Assembly: GCA_016719895.1 (NCBI GenBank)
Contig: JADJYG010000006.1
Coordinates: forward strand, 248,001-312,000
Direction of reading: 5' to 3'
From: Saprospirales bacterium
Lineage (GTDB): Bacteria > Bacteroidota > Bacteroidia > Chitinophagales > Saprospiraceae
Length of the DNA: 64,000 bases
This document shows positions 16,890 to 26,700 of this stretch, piece after piece. Numbering within the stretch: the first letter of the stretch is position 1; the number at the start of each line of letters is the position of its first letter. Position numbers and translations under genes: made by a program. The notes under the pieces were generated by a model, which was given only the letters and a program-made list of their open reading frames with translations, did no database searches and was not told the DNA's origin.

Positions 16890-18467
16890 ATGCCTGCTGA
16901 TCCATCGTATCCACCACCGGGAAATCCTGTTATTACGCAAGTAAAACCAAATGATCCTTGGCACCTTCCAACTGTGCAACCCAGCCGGGGAGGCGCTGTT
17001 CGGCAACAGCCGACTCCGACTGCCGGAGAAAAGGCAGTACGCAGAATGATAGGGACTCATTTTATTTCACCTGATGCTGCGAGATGGTTACAAAAGCCCA
17101 CTTCCATAGGCGGGGCAGGGCGACGAGTAGGTCAATTAGCGCCAATGGCCGCTACCGGCAGAGGACATTTGGATGGAAAACCTCGCCCTTCCTTGCTTCT
17201 GCAATTGGAGATGCAGGAGATTACTGAAATCACGCCTTTTCATAAAGCGGAACACGAGGCGTTATTTGTTGCCTGGCTCAACGCCACGTTAAGGGGAGCT
17301 ATGTTTTCAATAGGAATTCCGGAGGCGAAGGAAGAATTAGAAGAAGTTAAGGATCAAATTACCGATTTGGAAGGCGCTATATCAAAAGTTTTCGAAGAAG
17401 GCGCGGGCGGCGGCGAAGCCGCTGAAATTGCAAAACTTTCGGCGGACGATCCCGAAAAGGTAGGCGAAGCGGTAGGAGAGCTCTTTAAAGAAATTGGCGG
17501 TGTGTTCAAAGATTCCATAACAGACTTAAAAGATGTAAAAGCAGCAGCAGAAAGTGTAACATCAAGCATTCCCATGCTTGGAACGATTACGGCAGGCGTA
17601 AAACTCATATTCAAAGGTATTCAGCTCGGACTATTAGTACATGAGGCTTATAAAATTTACAAAGCCGAAGGAAATTCCTTTTCCCTGATCGAAAGAGAGA
17701 CTTTAGGCTCGATTCTGGCTTTTCAAAAAAAGGAGGCCGCTAATATTGGTAAGGACATGGCAACCACGGCAGCCACCGGCGCCGGCGCCGCTTTTGGCGC
17801 CGGCGCCGCTGTTGATGTAGGGGTAAAGTTGGTTGACCTCCTGATGAATATCGTGATGAAAATTATTCATCTGCTTGAAATCAGGAAGGCCAATGCGGCG
17901 CTGAAAACAGGAAGCCTCACGTTAGAACAACTTCGAACGCTGCCAACGCTTGGTCTTCACCTGCCCCACCTGGAAGGCGTGGATACCCTGACGTTGCTGG
18001 GCGTGCTCCCCCCGGGGTGGCGGGTTTCAGGCAAAGCACAGCAGATTCGCGATAAGCTAAATGAAATTATTATTGGGAAGCGTGGCGCAACGGTCCGTAG
18101 TACCGATAAAGGTTGGTTAACCAGTGCTTTGAAATGGGATGACCCGAAGAGTATTTATCAACCGCCCGATGACTCGGGCTTGGGCGGAAGCGCCTCGGCA
18201 GCGGCAGCGGCAGCAACAAAAGAATACAACCCATGGTATCCAGAGTACACGCGGATCGTGTATATGCTTGAAAAAACGGATAAATATCTCAATACCCAAA
18301 ACTGGAAATTGTACAAAGGCAGCACCCTTTTGCACGACCCTGCGACTACCGGTTTCATTGAAAGGGCTAAAGAAAAGGTCAAAGAAAGGCTAAAAAGCAC
18401 ATTTACAGAGGTTTTGTCGCCTACATCGCCTACCTCGCTCCCTCCAATTGGGGGCAAAAAAGGCTAA
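16890..18467 (+). CDS. Uncharacterised hydrophobic-core helical protein
   Basis: A 525-residue protein that I do not recognise. It has no signal peptide; the N-terminus is Pro/Gly/Arg-rich (1-60). Residues 115-230 are helical with acidic heptads (AKEELEEVKDQITDLE). Residues 225-255 (SIPMLGTITAGVKLIFKGI) and 285-335 (ATGAGAAFGAGAAVDVGVKL, LLMNIVMKIIHLLE) are hydrophobic and glycine/alanine-rich, like membrane-inserting segments of pore-forming or injected proteins. LPPGWRVSG near 375 echoes LPPGWQVRS in the next gene. The tail is basic. Followed on the same strand by the 1710-residue gene after 78 bp containing a stem-loop. Function unknown. Confidence 0.75.
   Translation: MPADPSYPPPGNPVITQVKPNDPWHLPTVQPSRGGAVRQQPTPTAGEKAVRRMIGTHFISPDAARWLQKPTSIGGAGRRVGQLAPMAATGRGHLDGKPRPSLLLQLEMQEITEITPFHKAEHEALFVAWLNATLRGAMFSIGIPEAKEELEEVKDQITDLEGAISKVFEEGAGGGEAAEIAKLSADDPEKVGEAVGELFKEIGGVFKDSITDLKDVKAAAESVTSSIPMLGTITAGVKLIFKGIQLGLLVHEAYKIYKAEGNSFSLIERETLGSILAFQKKEAANIGKDMATTAATGAGAAFGAGAAVDVGVKLVDLLMNIVMKIIHLLEIRKANAALKTGSLTLEQLRTLPTLGLHLPHLEGVDTLTLLGVLPPGWRVSGKAQQIRDKLNEIIIGKRGATVRSTDKGWLTSALKWDDPKSIYQPPDDSGLGGSASAAAAAATKEYNPWYPEYTRIVYMLEKTDKYLNTQNWKLYKGSTLLHDPATTGFIERAKEKVKERLKSTFTEVLSPTSPTSLPPIGGKKG
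17778..17809. repeat. Duplicated palindromic GC-rich word inside the hydrophobic gene
   Basis: The 14-mer GGCGCCGGCGCCGC occurs twice, separated by TTTT. It encodes the GAGAA-type glycine/alanine segment of the 525-residue protein. Because the word is itself palindromic, it can form a strong hairpin in the mRNA. Confidence 0.7.
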
Positions 18468-18478
18468 GCCTGATTTTG

Positions 18479-18519
18479 ATTTGCCATTATCTAACCCTTT
18501 TTTGCTTTCAATGGCAAAT
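18479..18519 (+). promoter_or_regulatory. Intergenic stem-loop before the 1710-residue gene
   Basis: ATTTGCCATT (18479-18488) and AATGGCAAAT (18510-18519) form a perfect 10-bp inverted repeat with a 21-base loop, between the stop at 18467 and the start at 18546. It has no clear T-run directly after the stem, so it may control processing or differential expression within an operon rather than terminate it. Confidence 0.5.
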
Positions 18520-18545
18520 TGGCTTTCAAAAAAATATAGAATTTT

Positions 18546-21500
18546 ATGAGTTACGCCACTGAATCACTCAAAAGAGCGCTTCTCTATGACTCCCGGCAGG
18601 AAACCTTGCACCTTTCCCCGCATGCCCAAAGTCTGGGCGACGCGCGCAAGGCCCTGCTTTCCGCATTTGGCAAAGTAGATGTAGTACTGCGGCAGGTGCA
18701 GGAAGTACCGCCCCCCAGCCCCAGCCCACAAGAAGGGATTGAACTGCTTTGTATGCACGGGGTCGGCGATATTTACGGTACCCCTAACTGCGATATCTAT
18801 CTGGAATTCGGGCTGAAAGACGGCAATGTGCTCAACATGCTGCTGCTGGTTCCGCTGCCTCCGGGATGGCAGGTGAGATCGGCTTTTAACCAACTTCCCC
18901 GGGACATGCTTCCCGGAGAAGGTTTGCTTATGGAAGCGACAATCGTCATAAGCCACGGTTTACCGGTCATTAGTGGCAGCCGGGACGTACAAAATCATGG
19001 CAAAATCGATCTGCATGGCTACCCGCTTCAAAATGGTATGCAGATCATTGCGAAAACAATACAAGACGACATAGGGTCACCTGTTGCTGCTTTCCATGGT
19101 AAAGCGCTGCTGGCAGGTGTACCGGAAGCATTATTGCCGCCTTTAGATAAGGAGACGGATTTTATTGAGATCCGCGCGGATGTGGACGCTGGTTGGCTGA
19201 TTATTGAAAAATGGTGGGTCTGCGATACACCGGAAGGATTAAATGACGCAGGCATTCATGGCGCCGGGCTGGCAATCCGGTGCAACCTCAGGGAGCCGAA
19301 TAACGCTTATGCCTATCTGCTTCGGGAAATCGGCATGCCGAATCAGCCAATAATAATTGAAGCGCGCATCATGGAAGATGGGTTCAATGGCTTTTACCCG
19401 CTGCGCTATTCTTCCCGATTTGCCACGCGGACCCCGTTGGGGGAAGCCGGCGCAGCACTGCACGCCCTTATCGGCGATCGCAGCACTATATTTGAGCAAT
19501 TGGACCTGAATCTCCCCGATTTTATAACCCTGCTGGGATTTACCTACTCGCCTAAAGAATGGATTCAGCTTTCCTTTGCTGCCGGAGATTATACGGATAA
19601 GGATAAACACCTCATTGCGATCGGCCCGGTGGAGTTGAGGGAAGTGGATTTCTCCCTCAATTTGCCTATTGGCCGCCGGGAGGCTCCTTCTTCGGTGGAA
19701 TTCGAAGGAAGAGCCGCCTTCTTCGGGGAGCAGTTCAGGGTGCGGGTGCGGCCCTGGACAATCATAGAAGGCGGCCTCGAAGACCTCGACGGCATTAATC
19801 TCGGGCAATTTGTAGAAAATCTCATTAAGGTAGAATTGCCTTTTGGATTGGATACCATCCGGCTGACCGAGGCATGGGTGACTCACTTTTTAGGGGGACG
19901 GAAAAATGGGCCGACCAGCACCGATCTCCGGTTGCGTTTGGATGGAAAGGTGGACCTGGTGCCAGGCGCCATTCAATTACAGGCCATCCAGATTTTTGTT
20001 TCTCACGATTCCGACAATAACAATGAATTTCAGCTTTCCGCTGAATTCAGCATGGGCCCAATTAAACTTATTACACGGGTCAGTTATGAAAACGGGGCGT
20101 GGGTGTTTAGTGGTACCGCGCAAGCCGACGCCGGGGGCATTTCCCTGACGGAGTTGGTAAATCATTTGGTGCATAGCCTCGGGGCTGCCGTTCCTGCTGA
20201 AATTCCGGATGTCCGGCTGGAATCTTTTTCCCTGGAATACAATACCGCGGCACGTTCCCTGGATATACAAGCGATTACCAATTGGGAAATACCCGGGGAA
20301 ATACCCGTATTGGGAGGGTCCGACAACCGGGTGATCCTGCAACTATTTATGTCGCGAGATGCCCAACAGGGAGGAAATTATTCTTCCCTTTCCATCGACT
20401 GGACACTCGAAAAAAGCGGGCATCGACTGGCGGCCAATGCTTTTCTTTCCAAAGAATCGCAGGCTTTCTCCTTTGATTTTAGCGTGCCGGATATCAGCAA
20501 TCCCGCTAAGTTGACAGAACTGGCAGAACAAATCGGCCTGCCCGATATACCAAGACCAGTCGGGGATGCCCTGGATACCGTTTTTCAGGTCTCCAGCCTT
20601 TCCATGAACTACGCCCGCCCGGGCAACGCCTTCGAAATCGCCTGGACGCGCCCGCTGTTGGAGGGTATGTTGCTGGTGGAGTACAATCAGGATAGCAGCG
20701 TACCAGCGGCGGCTGGCACCGGCGGAGGCAAAGCTCCGGGCGGAAGCCAGGCTCCGGGCACTACCAACCGGCATGTGGAAGTATCCTGGCTGGGCAATAA
20801 GGAGGAAAGTACCCTCGGCATCGACGATATCCTGGAACTGGCTGACCAACCGAACCTCTTCAAAGAAATGGGAGACGTTTTGGATACGGTGGGCCTTGGC
20901 GGCATAGCTAAAAATGTGGAGGAAATGCTGACCTTCAAACAACTCGGCTTTACCTGGGAAGAATCCGGCGAAAACAACATCCTCAGCTTTACGGCGCTTT
21001 CCACCTACCGGCAAGGCACGCACTCCTTCGTGGCCATCCGCGGCGGTGAAAATAAAGGCTTTGTGGCCGGCGTTTCCTTTGTGGGGGAAGACAATCCGGG
21101 AGAGCCTTCAACTTCAGAAAAACCCAAATTTCTGCCGGAAGGTGTAGATAAACTGCTGGAAGCGGTAGCAGAAATACTAGACGGCGTGGAATTGACCCAC
21201 CTGCTGGTGTCCACCGTGAGCAGCAACACCTATCAGCCGCCCGCTTTTTCATCCAACGCGATGTTGCCCGGCTTTGCCCGGCAGGGCGCCGCCGCCCCCA
21301 GCCGCTCTTTTGGAGGCGGCACCATGACGCTGAACAAAGGTTTGTCCGTAGGCGCACGAGTAAAATTCAGCGATAACAAAGCCATTCAGCGGGTGATCCA
21401 AATCGATGAACTGGACGGCCAGCTCACCATCGGCGATGTGTTCGCCCTCCAGATATCCATACCCGGCACCCTCTCCTTAGATGCCGGGGGCGGAAACAGT

Positions 21501-23678
21501 CTCGTGCTCACTTCCCCGATGATCCAGATCAAGGAAAACCTGGAAAGCCCGGCAGCGGGGCCGGAATTAGCCGTCATGGGCGGGCTCGACCTGCACCTGT
21601 TCGGACAACGGCTCAAAATGGCCGGTTGGCTGGCCTTGGCGGAGGAATCGATCACCGGCCACATCCAATTGCAGGCCATTCCTGTTCCCATTCCTATTTC
21701 TCCCTGCGCTTATATGCCGGGCGTTCAATTGGTCATCGACGAACCACACCCCTTGTCCCTCGAACTGGGTCTCCAGTTTGAGCCTGCCGGCCTCGACCTG
21801 GGCATGAGCGGATCTTTTGCCATCTGCAAGAACAAAGATGAAAAGGTGTACGGCAATGCCGTATTCGTCCTGGAAATGATAGAGGAAGTACCCAATCCCC
21901 TGTACGTCGAATTTGCAATAGACGAAATGAGCATGCCAATCCTGCTGGAGGCTATGACCGGGGTACAGTACAGGCTGCATCTGATGGACGATGTGGTGAA
22001 ACTGGCAGGAGACGGCGCCGAAATAGTGAAACAAGCCGGCCCGGACGAAACGAAAGATGCTGCCGCGGCCGCTGCAGAAGCGGCCAAAACGGCGTCTGCC
22101 GGCATTGAAGCCGTCGAAAGCGCGCTGGGCCACGTGGAAGCCATACTCTCGAAGGTCGAATTTACGGACGTGCGCATGCGCTGGGCCGACAGCATCGTCA
22201 ACCTGCCCGACGGCACCACGGCCATGCCGGGCGTCGGCGTTCGTGGAGGGCTTAAAATTTTCGACTGGAATGCCTTCGCCGTGATGGACTTTTCAGCCAC
22301 GGGCATACCCGGCATTTCCGGACATTTCGAATGCGAACCCATCGAAATCGCCGACGTGCTGCACATCTGGGGCGATGGCAAAGGCGTACACAAGACGCCG
22401 AAGACCGCTGAAGACTTTAATGACAAAGTAAAAAAGAAGGTTGATATATTAGCCGCCGGCCAGAAGAAGGCAATCTCCCCTGCCGCTGCCAAAGACGAGG
22501 GCGCCTGGTTCCTCGAGCCCGGCGGACCGGTATTACACCTGAGCACACGCAGCGCGCCTTTCCTGCACGCCGATTTGCATGCCTCGCTGTTCGGATTTTT
22601 GCAAACGGATATCCATGCCGATATCACCGAAAAGGGTTTCGATTTCGACTTCAAAATCGGCGCAGGCAACGCGGTAACCGCCGATCTGGAATGTCACTGG
22701 TGGCATGAGGAAGGGCGGCTGGAAGCCCACGGCGACATGGGCATACACCTGAACGGCGATATCGGGCCGATCATACCGGGCATCGATGCGACGAAAATCC
22801 ATTTGGACACCAACCTGGACGCACACGTGAGCCTGGTGGTCGACAGCAGCCAGTTCAATTTTGTCGTCAATGGCAGTTTTGAATTCCAGGGCGCCTCGCT
22901 GCACTTGCCCGAGCTGGTACTCACCGTGAAATTCAAAAGCCTTGAAGACCTGGCCAAAGCCGTATGGGATCACATCGTAGCCCTGGCCAAGGACATTTTT
23001 GCGGAGGTGCTACTGCCGATTGGAAAATTTGTCGCGGATGCCGCCAAGGAGGTAGCCAAAGTGGCTGTCGAGGCTGCCAAAGAGGTGGCCGAGGTGGCCA
23101 CCAAGGCTGTAGACGAAGCAAAACAGATTGTCGCTGATGTAGGGGAAACAATGGACAATGCCGCGCACGAAATCAGCAAGGCCGCCGGCGAGTTGGCCGG
23201 TAAAGCCGAGGAAATAGCCGCACATGCCGCCGAAAAAGCCCTGGAAGCGGCCGCGCCTTTGATCAACGCGGCCGAAGACCTGGGCACAAAAGCCCTGCAG
23301 TTCGCCGAAGAAACTGCCGCCCACATCAAGGCCATTGCCGAAGACGTAGCCGCGGCGGTAAGTGAGGCGGCGCATTATGTGATTGATGTGGCAGAAAAGG
23401 CGCTTCAGTGGGCGACCCAAAAATTAGATGAGGCCCGCCGATGGGTGGCTGCCCGACTGGAGCAGGCGGCGGCCCTGGTCGGTCAACTGGCCGATGAGGC
23501 AGAAAAAATGGTGCGCGCCATCGAAGCCGATATTGAAGCGCTCGCCCATGAAATTGAAGCGCTCGGCCGCAAACTGGAAGAAATCGCACAAGCCATCGCA
23601 GATGCGGCACGCGAGGCTGAACGGGAGGCCGAGCACCTGGTCAGCAGGGGTTGGCATGCCGCTACAGACTGGATTTAA
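18546..23678 (+). CDS. Giant beta-rich protein with alanine-rich helical tail, unknown function
   Basis: A 1710-residue protein without signal peptide or membrane segment. Residues 1 to about 1470 alternate short hydrophobic strands with Gly/Asp turns in repeated patterns (for example ELREVDFSLNLP, VTADLECHWW, LDAHVSLVVDSS), suggesting long stacked beta sheets. A glycine/proline linker near 717-745 separates two halves. Residues 1478-1710 form an uninterrupted alanine/glutamate/lysine-rich amphipathic helix region (KEVAKVAVEAAKEVAEVA) like an apolipoprotein or long coiled coil. I cannot assign a family; a DUF6603-like domain is possible but not shown. The two similarly unusual neighbours on the same strand argue for a joint structure. 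Confidence 0.8.
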   Translation: MSYATESLKRALLYDSRQETLHLSPHAQSLGDARKALLSAFGKVDVVLRQVQEVPPPSPSPQEGIELLCMHGVGDIYGTPNCDIYLEFGLKDGNVLNMLLLVPLPPGWQVRSAFNQLPRDMLPGEGLLMEATIVISHGLPVISGSRDVQNHGKIDLHGYPLQNGMQIIAKTIQDDIGSPVAAFHGKALLAGVPEALLPPLDKETDFIEIRADVDAGWLIIEKWWVCDTPEGLNDAGIHGAGLAIRCNLREPNNAYAYLLREIGMPNQPIIIEARIMEDGFNGFYPLRYSSRFATRTPLGEAGAALHALIGDRSTIFEQLDLNLPDFITLLGFTYSPKEWIQLSFAAGDYTDKDKHLIAIGPVELREVDFSLNLPIGRREAPSSVEFEGRAAFFGEQFRVRVRPWTIIEGGLEDLDGINLGQFVENLIKVELPFGLDTIRLTEAWVTHFLGGRKNGPTSTDLRLRLDGKVDLVPGAIQLQAIQIFVSHDSDNNNEFQLSAEFSMGPIKLITRVSYENGAWVFSGTAQADAGGISLTELVNHLVHSLGAAVPAEIPDVRLESFSLEYNTAARSLDIQAITNWEIPGEIPVLGGSDNRVILQLFMSRDAQQGGNYSSLSIDWTLEKSGHRLAANAFLSKESQAFSFDFSVPDISNPAKLTELAEQIGLPDIPRPVGDALDTVFQVSSLSMNYARPGNAFEIAWTRPLLEGMLLVEYNQDSSVPAAAGTGGGKAPGGSQAPGTTNRHVEVSWLGNKEESTLGIDDILELADQPNLFKEMGDVLDTVGLGGIAKNVEEMLTFKQLGFTWEESGENNILSFTALSTYRQGTHSFVAIRGGENKGFVAGVSFVGEDNPGEPSTSEKPKFLPEGVDKLLEAVAEILDGVELTHLLVSTVSSNTYQPPAFSSNAMLPGFARQGAAAPSRSFGGGTMTLNKGLSVGARVKFSDNKAIQRVIQIDELDGQLTIGDVFALQISIPGTLSLDAGGGNSLVLTSPMIQIKENLESPAAGPELAVMGGLDLHLFGQRLKMAGWLALAEESITGHIQLQAIPVPIPISPCAYMPGVQLVIDEPHPLSLELGLQFEPAGLDLGMSGSFAICKNKDEKVYGNAVFVLEMIEEVPNPLYVEFAIDEMSMPILLEAMTGVQYRLHLMDDVVKLAGDGAEIVKQAGPDETKDAAAAAAEAAKTASAGIEAVESALGHVEAILSKVEFTDVRMRWADSIVNLPDGTTAMPGVGVRGGLKIFDWNAFAVMDFSATGIPGISGHFECEPIEIADVLHIWGDGKGVHKTPKTAEDFNDKVKKKVDILAAGQKKAISPAAAKDEGAWFLEPGGPVLHLSTRSAPFLHADLHASLFGFLQTDIHADITEKGFDFDFKIGAGNAVTADLECHWWHEEGRLEAHGDMGIHLNGDIGPIIPGIDATKIHLDTNLDAHVSLVVDSSQFNFVVNGSFEFQGASLHLPELVLTVKFKSLEDLAKAVWDHIVALAKDIFAEVLLPIGKFVADAAKEVAKVAVEAAKEVAEVATKAVDEAKQIVADVGETMDNAAHEISKAAGELAGKAEEIAAHAAEKALEAAAPLINAAEDLGTKALQFAEETAAHIKAIAEDVAAAVSEAAHYVIDVAEKALQWATQKLDEARRWVAARLEQAAALVGQLADEAEKMVRAIEADIEALAHEIEALGRKLEEIAQAIADAAREAEREAEHLVSRGWHAATDWI

Positions 23679-23710
23679 CGCCTTAACCATAATTATTAGC
23701 AATCTTACTT

Positions 23711-26700
23711 ATGCCCGATATCTCTGCACTCCGTCTGCGCCACGAACATACCATTACTTTGGAAAACCTCACCCTTTCCGGGGGCTTCACCCTGGAAGCC
23801 TGGGTATGCCCGGCGCCCATGGACAACGCCGCCCGGCTTTACCCGGAAAAAGGCTACGATGGCAACGTCGTGCGCCTCAAACCGGGGTTGTACCGCGACC
23901 TCGCGGACGAGCACCTGCCCACACTCGGCTCGGCCTGCCTGCCGGAAGACATCGAAGCCGTCTTTTTCACCGAACCTGACTTCAAAGGCAAGGCGCTGGC
24001 GCAACGGGACGACCTGCACGAGGTTCCGGAAAAGCACCGGCAAATCGGCTCTGCGGTGATACTGGACCGCGCCCACCGCCGCCAAAACCACGTAGTGTTG
24101 TTCGAAGAGGCCGGCTACCAGGGAGAAGCCGAGGTGCTGATTCTTCCCGATTTCTGGCAAAAATTAGATACCGTAAGCACAGAAGATAAACCACACCTGA
24201 CACAGGCAGGGTCGGCCTGGGTGCCCCCGGGGGTAGCCCTGGAGGTAGAGCAGCTATTATCTCTCCCTCCCACGCCATTTACCGCTGAACCTGTTGATTA
24301 CAAGATGCCTAACGTCACCGTCCAAACCAGTGAACAAGGCAAGACACTGTATTGGACTTTGAGTGCCCTCCAATGGCTTGGCCGAAAGAGCCGCCACTTT
24401 TCAAAATGGTGAAAGAGTCACCGAAGCCGTATGAAGACATGCCACTGAAGCTGTATGTAAACGTGCCACCGAATCACAGACTGTATGTATTTGAAAAAGC
24501 GGATTACGATGGAAGGGTTGCCGTTATTTCTGGAAAGCAGGAACTAAGCAATCATCCCTGGCTTATTGGGTCGGCTATTTATGTAGCCACTCCGAATGGT
24601 ATGGAAGGCATTATTGGTATTCGGTCAAAGGGAAAAGGGAATGATCTGCCGGAAGTGCGCCTGTTCCCCCTTGGAACCCAAACGCCTGATAATTCGGTAG
24701 AATGGCATTTTTGGATACCCCCAGGCTTCCGTTTGAAGCCAATAACAATGGGAGAAAAGCAGGAATGGGGCCCGGGATCTTACAAAAACATCCCTGTTTC
24801 TGCTCATCAGGTAGTACAAGTTACGCGTACTACGCTTCGAGGCGACCTATCCACACTTCCCGAAGGCGTGACGCGCATCGAACCGCGTCGCGACGCCCCT
24901 TTGACGGGTACGGAAATGATCTACACCACGGCCGATGATCCCGTCAAAGAGCAAAAGTCGCCACCCAAAGCCTGGCCCGATACTCCGCCCGTTTTCAAAA
25001 CCGTGCGCATCCCCGAGGGCTACGCGCTTTTTCTGTTTGAGCAAGCTAATTATGGAGGGCGTCACCAAATCGTTGTCGATAGCCGGGACGATCTCAGTGA
25101 TTTGCCGTGGACACCGGGTTCCGCCGCTTACGCGGAAACGCCGGATGATTGGGATGGGGTCTTGTCTTTGAAGCCGGATGTTAAAATATTCGCCCCCGGC
25201 AACACACTTCCGGCAGAAACGGACGCCTGGTTCCCGCCCGGGTATTGCTTAGTGAAAGATTCGGGCGAAAGAATGGGGGCAAACGGCCTGCTGACCGGAA
25301 AAAACATGAACGGCTACGCCGTGGAGCGCTACCTGGGCATCATCGCCAACGATGCCGGCTACGGCCTGACCATCGAACGCCGTGCCGGCGAACTGCGCGG
25401 CGCCCCCGACGAGCTGCGTTTTGGCGGCGTCCTCCTGCGCCCCGACCGCTGGTACCACCTGGCCCAAACCTGGGACGGCCAAACCCTGCAATGGATTCTG
25501 GACGGTCGCCCGGTAAAACAATTACCCTGGTCGGTACAGTTCGAAAATACGAACTGGGTACTGGGACAGGGGTTCAGAGGCGCCGTTGCGCAATTGCGCG
25601 CATGGGGCCAGGCGCTTACCGCCGATCAAATTCGCGACCTGCGTTACCCCGGGGCTTCAAGCCTTAAAGTCTTCGGCACAGAAGATGGCGCACCCCAGCG
25701 TGAATTAGTGCCGGACCTTAACAGTTACGCACAGCCCCCCGACGCCGCGGTCGTCGCCGCCGATTTGCCGCGCCCCCCCGCCGATACGGTGCTGGTTCAG
25801 GGCATGCAGCAGCAGGTGGACGCCGAGCACCAACAGAACATGCAGGCCGCCCGGCAGGATGCCGCCGCCCTAACGGCTCAAGGCCGGAAGCAGGCCCAAC
25901 GCAAACTGGCGCGGGCGCGGGAGCAGGCGCGACGGGATATACATTTTAAAGGGATTAAAATGATGGGCTTTGTACGGGGGGATTCATTTTGGAAGGGCAA
26001 ACCCGGGGCCGGACAGTTGGAAAGAAAATATTATGCTGACCATCAAACCCGATTTTTAGATTTGGCAATTGATGAAGAGAATAGAATGTTTTCAATAATA
26101 GACGGGAGTAATTGGCAGGTGAATCATTTTAATGATAACGTTCGGATTAACCCGCACGATCCCTTTCCGCCCAGAGCTCTGGCCATCGATGACTCCGGCG
26201 AAAATGACATTTCAAAAATTGGGGGCGTCGTCTATACGGGAGTCTATTGGGTATTGTCTAACGGAAAGTTCCACCGTACCTGGTATCTGCCAAACGGAAA
26301 AAAGACGGATAAGCATAAAGAACTGTTTGAAGCGCCCCTGGGAGACCCCAATGCCTGGGATATGGCGCTGGACACCGTAAGGCAGGTCTTGTACTGGACC
26401 AATGGCCGGGAATTGTACTGGAGCAAGGTGGACAGTGAATCGCCTACCTACGACATTCTGCTTCCGCACGTAGCCTCCCCCTTCCCTGTGGCCGTGGCCG
26501 TGGCCCTGGATGGTTCCTTAGTATGGCTCGATGCGGAAGACGAGGTGCTGCGCATGTTGCCGTTTGATAAAGACAACTCGAAGTTCGGCAAGCCGAAAGA
26601 CCTGTACCCTGCCCCCAAACCCACCCGCGGGCTGGCGGTGTGCAGCCTGGCAGACGAGCAATGTTCCGGGAACGAGGCCGCTTTTGTGTATTGGGTGGCC

